Assembly (NCBI GenBank): GCA_019802505.1
Contig: JAFMOC010000104.1
Coordinates: forward strand, 248,001 to 312,000
DNA: 64,000 bases
Direction: 5' to 3'
Source of the DNA: Corydoras sp. C115
Taxonomy: Eukaryota; Chordata; Actinopteri; Siluriformes; Callichthyidae
Part shown: piece by piece, positions 36,254 to 48,410 of the stretch
How positions within the stretch are numbered: the stretch's first letter is position 1
Layout: each line of letters starts with the position of its first letter
Notes under the pieces: model-generated
The model's database searches: none
The model's input: the letters and a program-made list of their open reading frames with translations, nothing else
Told to the model about the DNA's origin: nothing
Position numbers and translations under genes: made by a program

Positions 36254-37211
36254 GTGAGCAAATACCACGCTGTTTTTTTGGCCTTTTTATCCTGTTTTTT
36301 TTTTTTTGTAAAGTTAGTGAACTCGAGTGTTTAGCTCATTAACACACTTATTGCATAAAAGTTATTTTAAACCAACTGTACCAGTTCTATATTCATCGTT
36401 CCAGAGATTTGTGCGATTGAAAAAACTACACCCAAATATTGTTTAACACTGTCACCTTCAGGGCATTCTTAGAATTGCTGATTTGAAAAAAAAAAACTAT
36501 AGGTTCCTTGACTATTTATTAGGAATCAATGCTATACATTTTTACATTTCGATTCATGTAATTATTTTAAATAAACACTGTTACAACAGTTAAGTTATCT
36601 TGCATAAATAGCATGACAGAATTAGGGTTTATACAATGTTCTTTTGTTCCAGAAATACTTTTGGTACACTTGCTCATATTTCTTTCATTGTCTTTCTAAT
36701 TTCCATCATAAGTAGAACATTTATTAACAGTAACATATATATAACAGTATTTATTTATATTTAAACTTACATGTGATCATGGCAGTTCCTGAGGTTGCAA
36801 ACAAGTCCAATGATTAAAAGCACGGCACGCTGGAGATGCAAAGCTATATTGATGTATTGTAGAATTATTTATGGGTACTTTCTAAACTATTTTTACGTTT
36901 TATTATTATTTTATTGTCAGATGACAGAAGGAAATGGAATTAAAGTAAAAGCGGTCTTTGTATTTATTTAAGGGTATTAGAAATAATCTATTCAACATTT
37001 TATTTTTGTCGTAGTCTGGTTGTATTAATTTAAGAGTGAATATTCGGTGAATTTGTATAATTTCGTAATGGATGTTTGGTAAAAAGCAGGTGTAGCGGTT
37101 TTACGTGCAGTGACATCAGCTGGTATGATAAAAATAGCCCGGATAGCTTATTTCGACTGTCTCTTTAAACGGCAGCATCATTCTGCTTCCAGCACATTGG
37201 TGCACTGTAGA
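36254..37211 (+). other. Spacer between exons H and I
   Basis: No gene is seen. AT-rich, with no mobile element recognised. Confidence 0.65.
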
Positions 37212-37254
37212 CCAATAACGAACTGATCCCTACAAAGAGATCCACTCCCTCCCC
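37212..37254 (+). promoter_or_regulatory. Group-2 promoter module of exon I
   Basis: CCAAT at 37212-37216, 15 bp, then ACAAAGAGATCCACTCCCTC from 37232. An inverted CCAAT (ATTGG) lies about 13 bp upstream. It sits about 185 bp before the ATG. Confidence 0.75.
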
Positions 37255-37416
37255 TTTCTATTGTGTCACTGCTCTCAGTAAAAGAGCTTCAGTCGAGAGC
37301 ACCGTCTGCGGATTTCTCGTTGTGCATATAAAGGACTCTTTTTCTGCAATGCATTACATTTTATATTCAAAATCATTGCACAAACGTTTTTTAAAATAGA
37401 CACTTTAAGGACAGAT

Positions 37417-39840
37417 ATGAAGAAAAAATGGTGGATTGTCGTGCTGCTCCATGTTTTTCGAATTTGCGGTGTAATGGGAGCTCAGATACGTTACACAATA
37501 CCAGAGGAAGTCAGTGAAGGAACGGTGGTCGGAAATATCGCCAAGGATCTGGATTTAAAATTATCGGACGTTTATCAAAGGAACTTACGTGTAGCTGCCG
37601 AATCTGGTAAGCAGTATTTCAGTGTGAATCCGGACCGAGGTGAGCTCATTGTAAAGGAGAGAATTGACAGAGAGGATGTCTGCGGCCAAAGCGCAACTTG
37701 CATCCTTCCACTGGAGGCGATTGTAGAAAATCCTTTGGAATTATACCGTATTGAAATCGAAATTCAAGACATTAACGATAATTCTCCGCTTTTTCAAAAT
37801 AAGGACAGCACTTTAAATATAGCTGAGTCCACTTCGCCTGGTGCAAGGTTTCGTTTGGAACCAGCCCATGACCGAGATGCTGGGTTAAATTCCATACGTA
37901 CCTACACTCTGAGTAAAAATGAGTATTTTGCACTGGATATCAAATTAGCTAAAGACGGATCTCAGGTACCTGAATTAGTATTGGAAAAGAGCTTAGATAG
38001 AGAGCAACAAGCGACGGTTAGTCTCACGCTTTCCGCATTGGATGGAGGGAAAACTGCGAGGTCTGGTACAGCAAAAATCACTGTTTATGTGCTGGACATT
38101 AATGATAACTCCCCTGTTTTTGAGAAATCTCAGTATGATGCTCAAATTGAAGAAAACGCACCCGATGGGGTTGTAGTGTTGATCGTTAAAGCGACAGATC
38201 TTGATGAAGGCACGAACAAAGAAGTGACCTATTCGTTTGGTCCTCACACTCCAGAAACGCTTAACAATTTATTTTTGATTGACCCAGTTACTGGTGAGGT
38301 TAGGGTGAAAAACAAGCTGGATTATGAGTCAGACAGCTCTTTTGATTTTGACATCGTCGCCAGAGACAAAGGCACGCCTCCAATGGACGGCGTGTGTAGC
38401 GTCCATTTGGACATTGTAGACATGAATGACAACGCACCGGAGATAGTATTAAAATCAGCGCCCAGTCCTGTACGGGAGGACGCCCCTAGTGGTACAGTCG
38501 TAGCTTTAATAAGTGTCAAAGACCTAGACAGTGGCAAAAACGGTCAGGTTACTTTGACGTTATTACCAGGCTCCCCGTTTACCATAAAACTATCCACAAA
38601 CTATTATATGTTAATTACAAACCAAAGATTGGACCGAGAATCGCACTCATCGTATGGTGTTGTGATCGTTGCCGCTGATTCGGGATCACCACAACTGACA
38701 TCTAAACAGGACATATCTGTCAGCGTTGTAGATGTAAATGATAACCCTCCAATTTTTACTCAGTCGTCATATGCCATACAAGTTAAAGAAAACAGTGCCG
38801 CCAGGTCTATATTGTGTTCAGTTTCTGCCTCTGATCAAGACCAGGGTGAAAATGCTAAAATTTCGTATTCTATTTTGGAACCAAGAGCAGCAGACATGCA
38901 AATATCATCTTATGTATACATAAATTCGGATAACGGCAGTATATACAGCATGCACTCGTTTGATTATGAGAAAATTAAAGTATTTCAGATTCAGGTTCAA
39001 GCGAAAGATCACGGATCTCCATCCCTGAGCAGCAATGTTACAGTTCATGTGTTCATTGTGGACCAGAACGACAACGCCCCCTCTGTAATCTACCCCTCTG
39101 CACACATGGGCTCTGTATCCCACAACAGGATGCCTCGTTCGACTAAACCAGGACACCTGGTTACTAAAGTCACAGCAGTGGATGCTGATTCGGGTCATAA
39201 CGCATGGATTTCTTATTTACTTGCTGAAGCCACAGATGTGTCTTTGTTCTCGATTAACTCACATACAGGAGAGGTGAGGACTAAACGCTCTGTATCAGAG
39301 CAGGATGATTCCTCTCAGAGACTGATCATAGAGATAAAGGACAATGGAGAACCAGTGCAGTCCAGCACGGTCACCTTGGATATACTTATAGAGGACGGCT
39401 TTCATGAACCCATCTCAGACTATCATAAGAAACCGAGCAAACCAGAACCAAAACCTGACAAAATTACATTGTACTTGATTATATCGCTTGCTTCGGTTTC
39501 ATTATTGTGTTTGGTGACGTTTTTCGTCTTGCTGGCGAGATGTGCTCGAGGTAGTAGAAATGGCTCGAGCTGCTGTATCAGAAGAACCGAGTCTGATTAT
39601 CAAAACCCTAAAAGGAACCTGCAGATCCAACTCAACACAGACGGACCCATTAAGTATGTGGAGGTGCTGGGAGGAGACATGATGTCTCAGAGTCAATCTT
39701 TCGGATCTTATCTGTCTCCGATGTCCGAGTTCAGTGATTTTACCCTCGTTAAACCCAGCAGCACCACAGACTTTACGAACACACTAAGCGTGCTTGATGC
39801 TTCTTTACCTGACAGCACGTGGACCTTTGAGAGTCAACAG
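37417..39840 (+). CDS. pcdhg: Protocadherin gamma-type variable exon I (intact)
   Basis: 808 codons to the donor CAG|gtgagc at 39840/39841. The signal peptide is about 1-22 (MKKKWWIVVLLHVF..., ending VMGA before QIRYTIPEE). EC1 has VCGQSATC and the first linker is DINDNSP at about 118. The helix begins about residue 683. EC1 is most similar to exon H, the middle repeats are distinct, and EC6 to the end is nearly identical to the rest of the group. Small tail differences (LLARCARG, DYQNPKRNL) show that homogenisation is not complete. Confidence 0.95.
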
Positions 39841-40036
39841 GTGAGCAAACCTCACGCGGGTTCATACATTGTTATGGAGTCTAAGATTAAATTGTATATA
39901 AAAAAAGTAAAATAAATCTAGTCCTCTTGCTTTCATTGTGGCTTTTGTTTCAGAACTAAGGACAGTTCTTTTATCCACCAAACTAGATTGAGTTGTTTGT
40001 TTCAGAAAAAAAAAATACTATAAAATATAACATATA

Positions 40037-40316
40037 AGGCTTAGTGGTTAGCACGTTCGCCTCTCAGCAACCCCGTGTCTGCGTGAGTTTCCTCCGGGTT
40101 CTCCGGTTTCCTCCCACAGTCCAAAAACATGGATCAAGTCAATTGAATTCTCAAAATTGCCCCATATAGAGTGTGCCCGTGTGAGTGAGTGTGTGCCCAG
40201 CGATGGACAGCACCCTGTCCTGGGTCTATCTGCCCAGCGCCCGAGACGTTCTCCCCTGGATGGGCATGGCGACCGCGACCCTAATAGAGGATAAAGCAGA
40301 AGATAATGAATGAATG
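40037..40316 (+). mobile_element. tRNA-derived SINE, internally deleted, 13-bp TSD
   Basis: A box GGCTTAGTGG is present, but the B box and following bases are missing (fused near 40,069). AATATAACATATA is duplicated at 40024-40036 and 40317-40329. Confidence 0.88.
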
Positions 40317-40329
40317 AATATAACATATA

Positions 40330-41036
40330 TAATATATAATCAGAGTCAGCAGGTGAGCTTATGATTTTGTATTTTATTGTTAATTTTTAACTTCATCTAT
40401 TGTACAGGGATCAACCAAAGCGATATGCCCACCCTGTTAATCATTAAGGAACAAACCTCACATTACCAAACTGTTTTTAAAACCATCAAACTTTTGTACT
40501 GGAAATTTGGTTTGTTTTTTGTAAAATTTATTTTAATATCATGTATATGTGGTCATGAAGTGTTCCCTGCGATAAGATAACAGGTGCAGAATGTGACATC
40601 TGTTTAATGGTATGGATTTTGGATTGAGTTTGTGCATTGTGTCATCCTGTAGTTGTTTATCTAGCTTTAAAATCACGCATTAACCAAATATTACACTTCC
40701 TATTTAAGAAAAATTACGTTTTACTTTTTAATTAGTTCATTGTTCTTTTATACACATATGCAAAATATTAGACCACCTGCACAACACACATACAATAGTT
40801 ATAAGTTATAATAAAATCACATAATCAGTAAGTCTCACAAATACAGCTATAATATCTTTTACTCTTAAAAAAATTTCTACATGATTTTGGAGTGTGTCTG
40901 TTAGAATGTTTGATGTTGAATGAAAGAATCCTAAAGATGTTTGACGGCGTTAAAGTCAGGGCTCTGTGTGGACCAGTCATCCTTTTCTCCAATAAATGCA
41001 TGAAATCATGGTTTGGATGGACTTTGAATTACAATG
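40330..41036 (+). other. Non-coding spacer
   Basis: No gene is seen. Confidence 0.6.
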
Positions 41037-41048
41037 TGAAATCACAGG

Positions 41049-41388
41049 GGCATGGTGGCTTAGTGGTTAGCACGTTCGCCTCTCAGCACTAGGGATTCCC
41101 GGTACGAATCCCCATCTGGGTGAAGTTTCCATGTTCTCCCCGTGTCTGCGTGGGTTTCCTCCGGGTTCTCCGCTTTCCTCCCACAGTCCAAAAACATGGA
41201 TCAAAGTCAATTGAGTTCTCACAATATAGAGTGTGTTTGTGTGAGTGTGTGCCCAGCGATGGATTGGCGCTCTGTCCTGGGTGTGTCTGCCCAGCACCCG
41301 CAAACCTTCTCCTCTGGGTGGGCATGGGGAACCCCCCCCCCCCCGCGACCCTAATATAGGATAAAGCGGAAGATAATTAATGGATGGA
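41049..41388 (+). mobile_element. tRNA-derived SINE, 12-bp TSD
   Basis: Near full length, with A box TGGCTTAGTGG and B box GGTACGAATCC (one change). TGAAATCACAGG is duplicated at 41037-41048 and 41389-41400. It contains a run of C near 41,333. Confidence 0.9.
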
Positions 41389-41400
41389 TGAAATCACAGG

Positions 41401-41896
41401 TTATATTTATATGAATTTGTAAGAAGTTGCTTGACTTTTTACTTGTGGTTAACTGTTACACTGTCACTGTTTCACTATTACCATGTACATGTATAATTTA
41501 TGCATTGTAGTGGAGTTTATATTGAAAACCCTGATTACATGCTTGTGATATTTTAGGTTGCATACTTCTCTTTAACTAAATACATTTCATTTAACTAAAA
41601 TCATACACAGCTGTCCAAACGATAATCATGATGTACCACTCAAATCACAAGTGTCCAACTACATTAAAAATGTACAGTCACATAAATGTCTTAGTCAATC
41701 TTTTAAATAACCAAATAAGTTGAATGAATCTAAACTATAAAACAAAATAAAAATAATAAAATAAAAAAATAACGAAATGTAATTCTCTACCTCTTACTGT
41801 TTTGCTTTTAATATTTAATTAAAAGGAAGTCAATTTTGTTTATTTAAAAACACAGTAAAGACGAAGCGTCCTTATACTCAGGAAATTTAATAAATC
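41401..41896 (+). other. Non-coding spacer
   Basis: No gene is seen; AT-rich. Confidence 0.6.
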
Positions 41897-41908
41897 ATTT
41901 TTCAGTTA

Positions 41909-42228
41909 GGCGGCACTCTCAGCACTAGGGATTCCCGGTTCGAATCCCCATCTGGATGGAGTTTCCATGTTCTCCCCGTGTCTGCATGGGTTTCATCCGG
42001 GTTCTCCGGTTTCCTCCCACAGTCCAAAATCATGGATCAAGTCAATTGAATTCTCCAGATTGCCCCATATAGAGTGTGTCTGTGTGCGTAAGTGTGTGCC
42101 CAGCGATAGATTGGAGCCCTGTCCTGGGTGTATCTGCCCAGCGCCGGAAACGTTCTTCCCTGGATGGGCATGGGGAACCCCACCCGTGACCCTAATAGAG
42201 GATAAAGCGGAAGATAATAAATGAATCA
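41909..42228 (+). mobile_element. tRNA-derived SINE lacking its A box, 12-bp TSD
   Basis: The head starts with GGCGGCA, then jumps to CTCTCAGCAC. The B box GGTTCGAATCC is intact. ATTTTTCAGTTA is duplicated at 41897-41908 and 42229-42240. Confidence 0.88.
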
Positions 42229-42240
42229 ATTTTTCAGTTA

Positions 42241-43414
42241 ACAACCATGACATGTTTTTAAATAAAAATGTGTAAACCTAACGAAATACATACCAGCATG
42301 TTGACAATGCTACAACCGAAGTGTATTCTGCATTTTCCTTTTATTTGGATGAGGCAAAAGTAATTAATTGATAAATTATATAGTAAAGCAATAAGGCACG
42401 AGCGTAAATTACGGGAAGGTGTTATTGGGGACGAAGTGGAGTGCGTTACACCGTCTTTTCGTGATTTATTCACAATAATGTACTTCTACTGTCGCAATAA
42501 TGTACTTCGACTTCAACAAGACACTTCGAGTGTCACACTATAGCAAAAATACAATACATTTTATTCATAAATGCGTGGATAAACAGGTAATCTAGTCCGG
42601 TTTTTTAAGTGAACACTGATGGTTAAGTAAGATAACCCCGTTTCTTTTACAATCAAAACCTGCCATCTAGTGGCCATATTACAGAACAAAGTTGATAAAA
42701 AACAAATAGCCGCAACATTATAGCATTGGGAATCGATGCTGTGTAGATTAATCTGTACTTTATTAATTAAATTAATGTACTGTAGTTCACGCATTGACTG
42801 TGAAGCGGTAAGAGCTGCCACGGATTAACCATTCGGCTCAGCCAATCAGATTTAAGAACTGGAACTACCAATTAAAAAAATCATGCGATGTGCAAACTAT
42901 CTAGGTAAACTGGTTTAACAATACAATTTAATACACAGTCTATGCACTATCTGGGTCTATAGCTTGCTCTAAACGAAATTTTGTTCCTGGTACCTTAGCT
43001 TCCTCGACGTTAAGGACAATTTCATCGTTGAGAAAAAAAGGCGAATTATCATTGGATGGATGTGAAATTTGGTACTTAATATAGATTTCACTTTAGAGTT
43101 TTGTTCTCTAATATATTCATAAAAACAACATTGCTTGTTTATTAAAATATTGTATTGATTAGATAATAAAATGAAAAAATAAAAAACTCATCTGCATATC
43201 AGAACTAAAATCAAGTATTTTAAATTAAAATAAAATACAAGTAATACTTACAATATTAATTATAAAAACATAAATATTAAAAATCATACTATTAATATCA
43301 TACTATAATATACTATTACTATCATACTATAATAATTGTTTCAAGGATGTAAGCAGCTGTTGTATGTCCCTTTAAGATGCCTTTCGTGCTTGTAATCTAT
43401 TGGTGCGCTGTCAC
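42241..43414 (+). other. Spacer before exon J
   Basis: No gene is seen. AT-rich. GGTACCTTAGCTTCCTCGAC at 42,990 is an inverted match to exon J coding sequence near 44,055-44,074 and extends about 60 bp (see findings). Confidence 0.6.
42980..43041 (-). pseudogene. Inverted fragment matching exon J coding sequence
   Basis: The reverse complement reads TTCGCC, TTTTTTTCTCAACGATGAAA, then TTGTCCTTAACGTCGAGGAA. This follows exon J at about 44,022-44,080 (LNDQIVLNVEEAKVPGTKF) closely. It is a short inverted duplicate placed about 1 kb upstream of the source exon. Confidence 0.7.
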
Positions 43415-43457
43415 CCAATAGAGTGCTGAAACACACAAAGAGATCCACTCTCTCTCC
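43415..43457 (+). promoter_or_regulatory. Group-2 promoter module of exon J
   Basis: CCAAT at 43415-43419, 15 bp, then ACAAAGAGATCCACTCTCTC from 43435. ATTGG lies about 15 bp upstream of CCAAT, as in exon I. Confidence 0.75.
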
Positions 43458-43635
43458 ACTGCTTCGGTGTAATACAGCCTGGACCAAAGCGCAGACCGTC
43501 AGCACTGCGTTTATGATGAGGACACATTTTTAAGCCCATGAATTTGTTTCGTGATTATGGATTATTGCACTATTTAGCATCGGATTTTGCGATGTTTTCG
43601 GACGCAGAAGATTTACCCACCTCACATTTGTGGAG

Positions 43636-46073
43636 ATGGAAGCGTTGATATGGAAAATGCGCCATTCATGGCGATCTTTGTGGCTTTTGTGCCTCGTTTG
43701 GAATACAATAGAGGCGCAGATTCGCTACTCCATTCCCGAGGAGTTGAAAATAGGTTCTGTGGTTGGAAATCTCGCCAAAGATTTGGAACTTGGACTTTCT
43801 GAAATAACCGAACGTAAGTTACAGATTGTAATAGAGTCCGGTAAGCAGTATTTTGGTATTACTTCGGGAAAAGGTGAGCTAATTATTAATCACAGGGTTG
43901 ATAGGGAAGAGATTTGTGGTTCGGTCGAAAAGTGTACATTAGCATTGGAGGTTATAATAGAAAATCCCTTACATATTTATAATGTGGAAATTGACGTAAA
44001 AGATGTCAATGATAATTCGCCTTTTTTTCTCAACGATCAAATTGTCCTTAACGTCGAGGAAGCTAAAGTACCAGGAACAAAATTTCGTTTAGAGCAAGCT
44101 ATAGACCCAGATAGTGCATTAAATTCCCTGCAATCATACACACTTAGTAAAAATGACTATTTTATACTGAGTGTTAAAAATAAGGATGGCACAAAAAATC
44201 CTGAACTGGTTTTAGAAAAGCCACTTGACAGGGAGAGACAGTCAACGCATAAACTGGTGCTTACTGCAGTGGATGGTGGGACTCCGGCAAGGTCTGGGAC
44301 TACAGAGATACTAATTCAGGTTCAGGATAGTAACGACAACTCCCCTGTTTTCGAAAAAAACATATATAAAATTAAAATACCTGAAAACACCCCGAAAGGG
44401 TCGGTCATTTTGACAGTTAAAGCAAACGACTCAGATGAAGGTGTGAATAGCGAACTACATTATTCATTTGTCAAAGACGCACCAACGAGCATTCAGCAAT
44501 TATTTTCAGTCGATTCAACAAATGGTGCCATTTCAGTAAAAGATGATTTGGATTTTGAAGTTGTTCATTCCTTTAAATTCGAGATCACTGCCTCGGATAA
44601 AGGAGTTTCGCCTTTAGAGGGCCACTGCAGTGTAGAAATTGAAATACTGGACGTTAATGACAATGTACCTGAGATTATTATAAAATCTCTTCCAAAACCA
44701 GTTAGAGAAGATGCAGCTCCGGCACCGTGGTAGCCTTAATAGGCGCCAAGGACGTTGATTCGTCTGAAAACGGCAAGGTGCAGCTAAGTCTGCAGTCTAA
44801 AGTACCGTTTGCATTAAAGCCTTCTATGTCCAATTACTATGCACTGGTAACTAATTCATATTTAGACTACGAAAGCTTTCCTAAATACACAGTTTGGGTC
44901 GTTGCACAAGATTCTGGAACTCCCCCACTTCAGTCAAAATCTGAAATACATGTGGAGATATTGGACGTTAACGATAATCCACCGATTTTTCTACAACCGA
45001 CGTATTACGTTTACGTTAAAGAAAACGTCGAGGTCGGTAAGATTCTGTGTTCAGTGTCAGCTTCAGATCCAGACCAGAACGAAAATTCAAAAATTACATA
45101 TTCAGTTTTAGATTCACGAATTCAAGACGTCGCAGTTTCATCTTATTGCTATATAAACTCAGATAACGGTAGTATCTTCAGCATGCACTCGTTTGATTAT
45201 GAGAAAATTCGAGTATTTCAGATTCAGGTTCAAGCGAAAGATCACGGATCCCCATCTCTGAGCAGCAACGTTACAGTTCATGTGTTCATTGTGGACCAGA
45301 ATGACAACGCCCCCTCTGTAATTTACCCCTCTGCACACATGGGCTCTGTGTCCCACAACAGGATGCCTCGTTCTGCCAAACCAGGACACCTGGTTACTAA
45401 AGTCACAGCAGTGGATGCTGATTCGGGTCATAACGCATGGATTTCCTATTGGCTAGCTGATGCCACGGACGCGACTTTATTCGTTATTGGTTTGCATACA
45501 GGAGAGGTGAGGACTAAACGCTCTGTATCAGAGCAGGATGATTCCTCTCAGAGACTGATCATAGAGATAAAGGACAATGGAGAACCAGTGCAGTCCAGCA
45601 CGGTCACCGTGGATATTCTGATAGAGGACAGCTTTCATGAACCCATCTCAGACTTTAGAGCAAGAAATACAGAACCTAAACAAAAAACGGACAAAGTAAC
45701 GTTGTACTTGATCATCTCACTCGCTTCTGTTTCATTATTTTGTTTGGTGACGTTTTTCGTCTTAGTGGTGAAATGTGCTCAAAGCAGTAGAAACGGCTCG
45801 AGCTGCTGTATCAGAAGAACCGAGTCTGATTATAAAAATCCCAACAGAAACCTGCAGATCCAACTCAACACAGACGGACCCATTAAGTATGTGGAGGTGC
45901 TGGGAGGAGACATGATGTCTCAGAGTCAATCTTTCGGATCTTATCTGTCTCCGATGTCCGAGTTCAGTGATTTTACCCTCGTTAAACCCAGCAGCACCAC
46001 AGACTTTACGAACACACTAAGCGTGCTTGATGCTTCTTTACCTGACAGCACGTGGACGTTTGAGAGTCAACAG
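43636..46073 (+). pseudogene. pcdhg: Protocadherin gamma-type variable exon J, single 1-nt frameshift
   Basis: First ATG at 43636; ATG 43657 is an alternative closer to the hydrophobic signal core. The signal peptide ends at NTIEA before QIRYSIPEE. EC1 has ICGSVEKC. The frame is open through EC1-EC3, then a single missing base near 44,720 (in the EC4 start, after REDAA) leads to an early stop. From 44,727 the second frame is open through EC4-EC6, the helix and cytoplasm to the donor CAG|gtgagc at 46073/46074. The lesion lies in a run of G. One indel in an otherwise intact exon of 2,438 bp fits either an assembly error or a very young null allele. Confidence 0.8.
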
Positions 46074-46302
46074 GTGAGCAAATATAACGTGCATTTACCT
46101 ATCGCTGAACATCTAATGTGCAGATCATGGAAGTTTAGATAATGAGCTGTGTAACATCGATTTTACCTTTTATCACGGCTTCTATTTTAAAGCCACAACA
46201 GTGGAAAGCTTTTTAGTTAGCCAGTAAATTTTGGCTTTTGAACTTAGTTTAGAAAACTACACTAAATGAATGTATTTTAAACAGTTTTTACTGTGTGAGA
46301 GC

Positions 46303-46319
46303 GAGAGAGAGAGAGAGAG

Positions 46320-46390
<71 letters not shown>
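46303..46390 (+). repeat. (GA)n/(GAAA)n microsatellite
   Basis: Short GA run, then about 17 GAAA units, immediately before the truncated protocadherin relic. Confidence 0.93.
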
Positions 46391-46559
46391 CTGTATTCTT
46401 AACAATTGTTTCTTATTTGTAAAGACACTAAATTGTGTTTTTTGGTTTGCAAATTTGTTTTTATGGTTCGCTATTTGGATGCAAAAGAAATGTTGTGGTT
46501 GTTCACTGTGCCGTTTAATGTACCATGTGCGTTACTGGAGAAAAGGGCTATCGATGAGA

Positions 46560-47497
46560 ATGAGAATAATACTTACTTTAAGTCTTTAATCAGTCCTGTA
46601 CCAGAAACGCCTCTGGGCACTGTTGTAGCAATTATAGCATTAAATACTTGGACTCTGGAAAAGATGGAAAAATGAATTTAAATATTTAAACGTGGATGTC
46701 TGTTCAAACTGAAACCATCATTAGACAATCATTATTTGCTAGTGACATATACCCTATATTGATTGGACCGTGAACACAAAAGTGAATATGATATTGAAAA
46801 ATAGCTTTATTTTATGGTTCTTCATTACCTAGCAGTGCAAAGTTAATTAAGTTGTTCTTGAATTAAATTGCAATGCTCCTGCTTTCTAACAATCCACAAA
46901 TAAAATGTGTATTAAGGAGAATAATGCCTTGTTGACAAATGCATTTATTACACTTGATATTAGACTCTATTGTGTATAACATTCCAGCATCCTCTTATTT
47001 CTATATATCAATTCTAAAAATGACAAACATTACAGAAATATTAATATTTTTGATCATGAAAAACGCATCTCTATCTCTGAGCAGCAACGTTACAGTTCAT
47101 GTTTTCATTGTGGACCAGAATGGCACGCCATCTGTTATCTACCCCTCTGCAATTATGGGTTTTGTGTCCCACCACAGGATGCCCCATTCTGCTATTACTG
47201 CCCAAACTGGCAGTGAATAAGGCATAGATTTCTTACTGGCTAGCAGAAGCCACAAACGCATCTTTCATTTATCCTGAATATAAAAATATATATAGAAATA
47301 CAGAAACCTGCATCTAATTCAACACCAATGGACCCATTAAGTATTAGGAGGGACTCGGGGGGGGGGGGGGGGGGTATGATGTCTCAGAGTCAGAATTCAG
47401 TGATTTCCCCCTTGTTAAACTCAGCAGACTTTACAAACACACTAAGCATGCTTGATGTTCTACCCTTGGCAGCACATGGGCGTTTGAGAGGCAGCAG
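46560..47497 (+). pseudogene. Relic K: decayed group-2 variable exon
   Basis: Recognisable pieces in order, in shifting frames: end of EC3/start of EC4 (SLISPVPETPLGTVVAIIAL), an EC4 piece resembling LDREHKSEYDI, EC5 (LDSIVYNIPASSYFYIS), EC5-EC6 (SLSSNVTVHVFIVDQNGTPS, then VIYPSAIMGFVSHHRMPHSA), the motif YWLAEAT, and a cytoplasmic piece (GPIKY, MMSQSQ, LSMLD) ending in CAG|gtgag at 47497/47498. EC1-EC3 and much of EC6-TM are missing, with many stops. An 18-base G run interrupts the cytoplasm. It is an old pseudogene, unlike the single-indel exons. Confidence 0.85.
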
Positions 47498-47582
47498 GTG
47501 AGATAACTCATACATAGTTAGCTATGGCCAGAAATTTGGGTATGGCTTGATATTCAATAAATTTCTTTTGATGAAAAATGGC

Positions 47583-47683
<101 letters not shown>

Positions 47684-47996
47684 GGCGGCATGGTGGCTTA
47701 GTGGTTAGCACGTTGGCCTCTCAGCACTAGGGATTCCCGGTTCGAATCCCCATGTTCTCTCCGTGTCCGCATGGGTTTTCTCCGGGTTCTCCGGTTTCCT
47801 CCCACAGTCCAAAAACATGGATCAAGTCAATTGAGAACTCCAAATTGCCCCATGTAGAGTGTGTATGTGTCTGTGTCAGTGAGTGTGTGCCCAGCGATTG
47901 ATTGGCGCCCTGTCCTGGTTATATCTGCCCAGCGCCCAAAACTTTCTCCCCTGGATGGGCATATAGGATAAAGAGCGGAAGATAATGGATGGATGT
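47684..47996 (+). mobile_element. tRNA-derived SINE inserted in an AT tract
   Basis: A box TGGCTTAGTGG and B box GGTTCGAATCC are intact. A short deletion after the B box removes the CTGGGTGGAG segment. AT tracts on both sides suggest insertion into a TA microsatellite, so the target duplication cannot be read. Confidence 0.85.

Positions 47997-47999
<3 letters not shown>

Positions 48000-48060
<61 letters not shown>
48000..48060 (+). repeat. (AT)n microsatellite
   Basis: About 60 bp of TA following the SINE tail. Confidence 0.93.
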
Positions 48061-48063
<3 letters not shown>

Positions 48064-48183
48064 CATGCTCGGTCAGCTCATGGGTGAAAGCTATATGCAG
48101 TGATTTCAGTGTGAGTGAAAATGTTTGTGTGTCTTTAAGAGAGAGTGGCCTTCCTATTGGCTAATGCAGGGTCTTTCTGAGCT

Positions 48184-48227
48184 CCAATAACTTGCAGGAT
48201 TGTACAAAGAGATCCACTCCCTCCCCC
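48184..48227 (+). promoter_or_regulatory. Group-2 promoter module of exon L
   Basis: CCAAT at 48184-48188, 15 bp, then ACAAAGAGATCCACTCCCTC from 48204. It lies about 207 bp upstream of the ATG. Confidence 0.75.
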
Positions 48228-48410
48228 ACAGCTAGAAGCGCATTACGCACAAAGCCAGCACAGACGCCAATGTGCTCCTTTTCTTACCAATATAAATGGA
48301 TTATCAAAAAAGATTCGGACGAAGCCAACTATTTCTGCTTATTTCTGATGGGAATTTACCTATTTTGTCCAAGTGGTGATTCTATATGTGGATGTGGATA
48401 ATCTTTCAAA

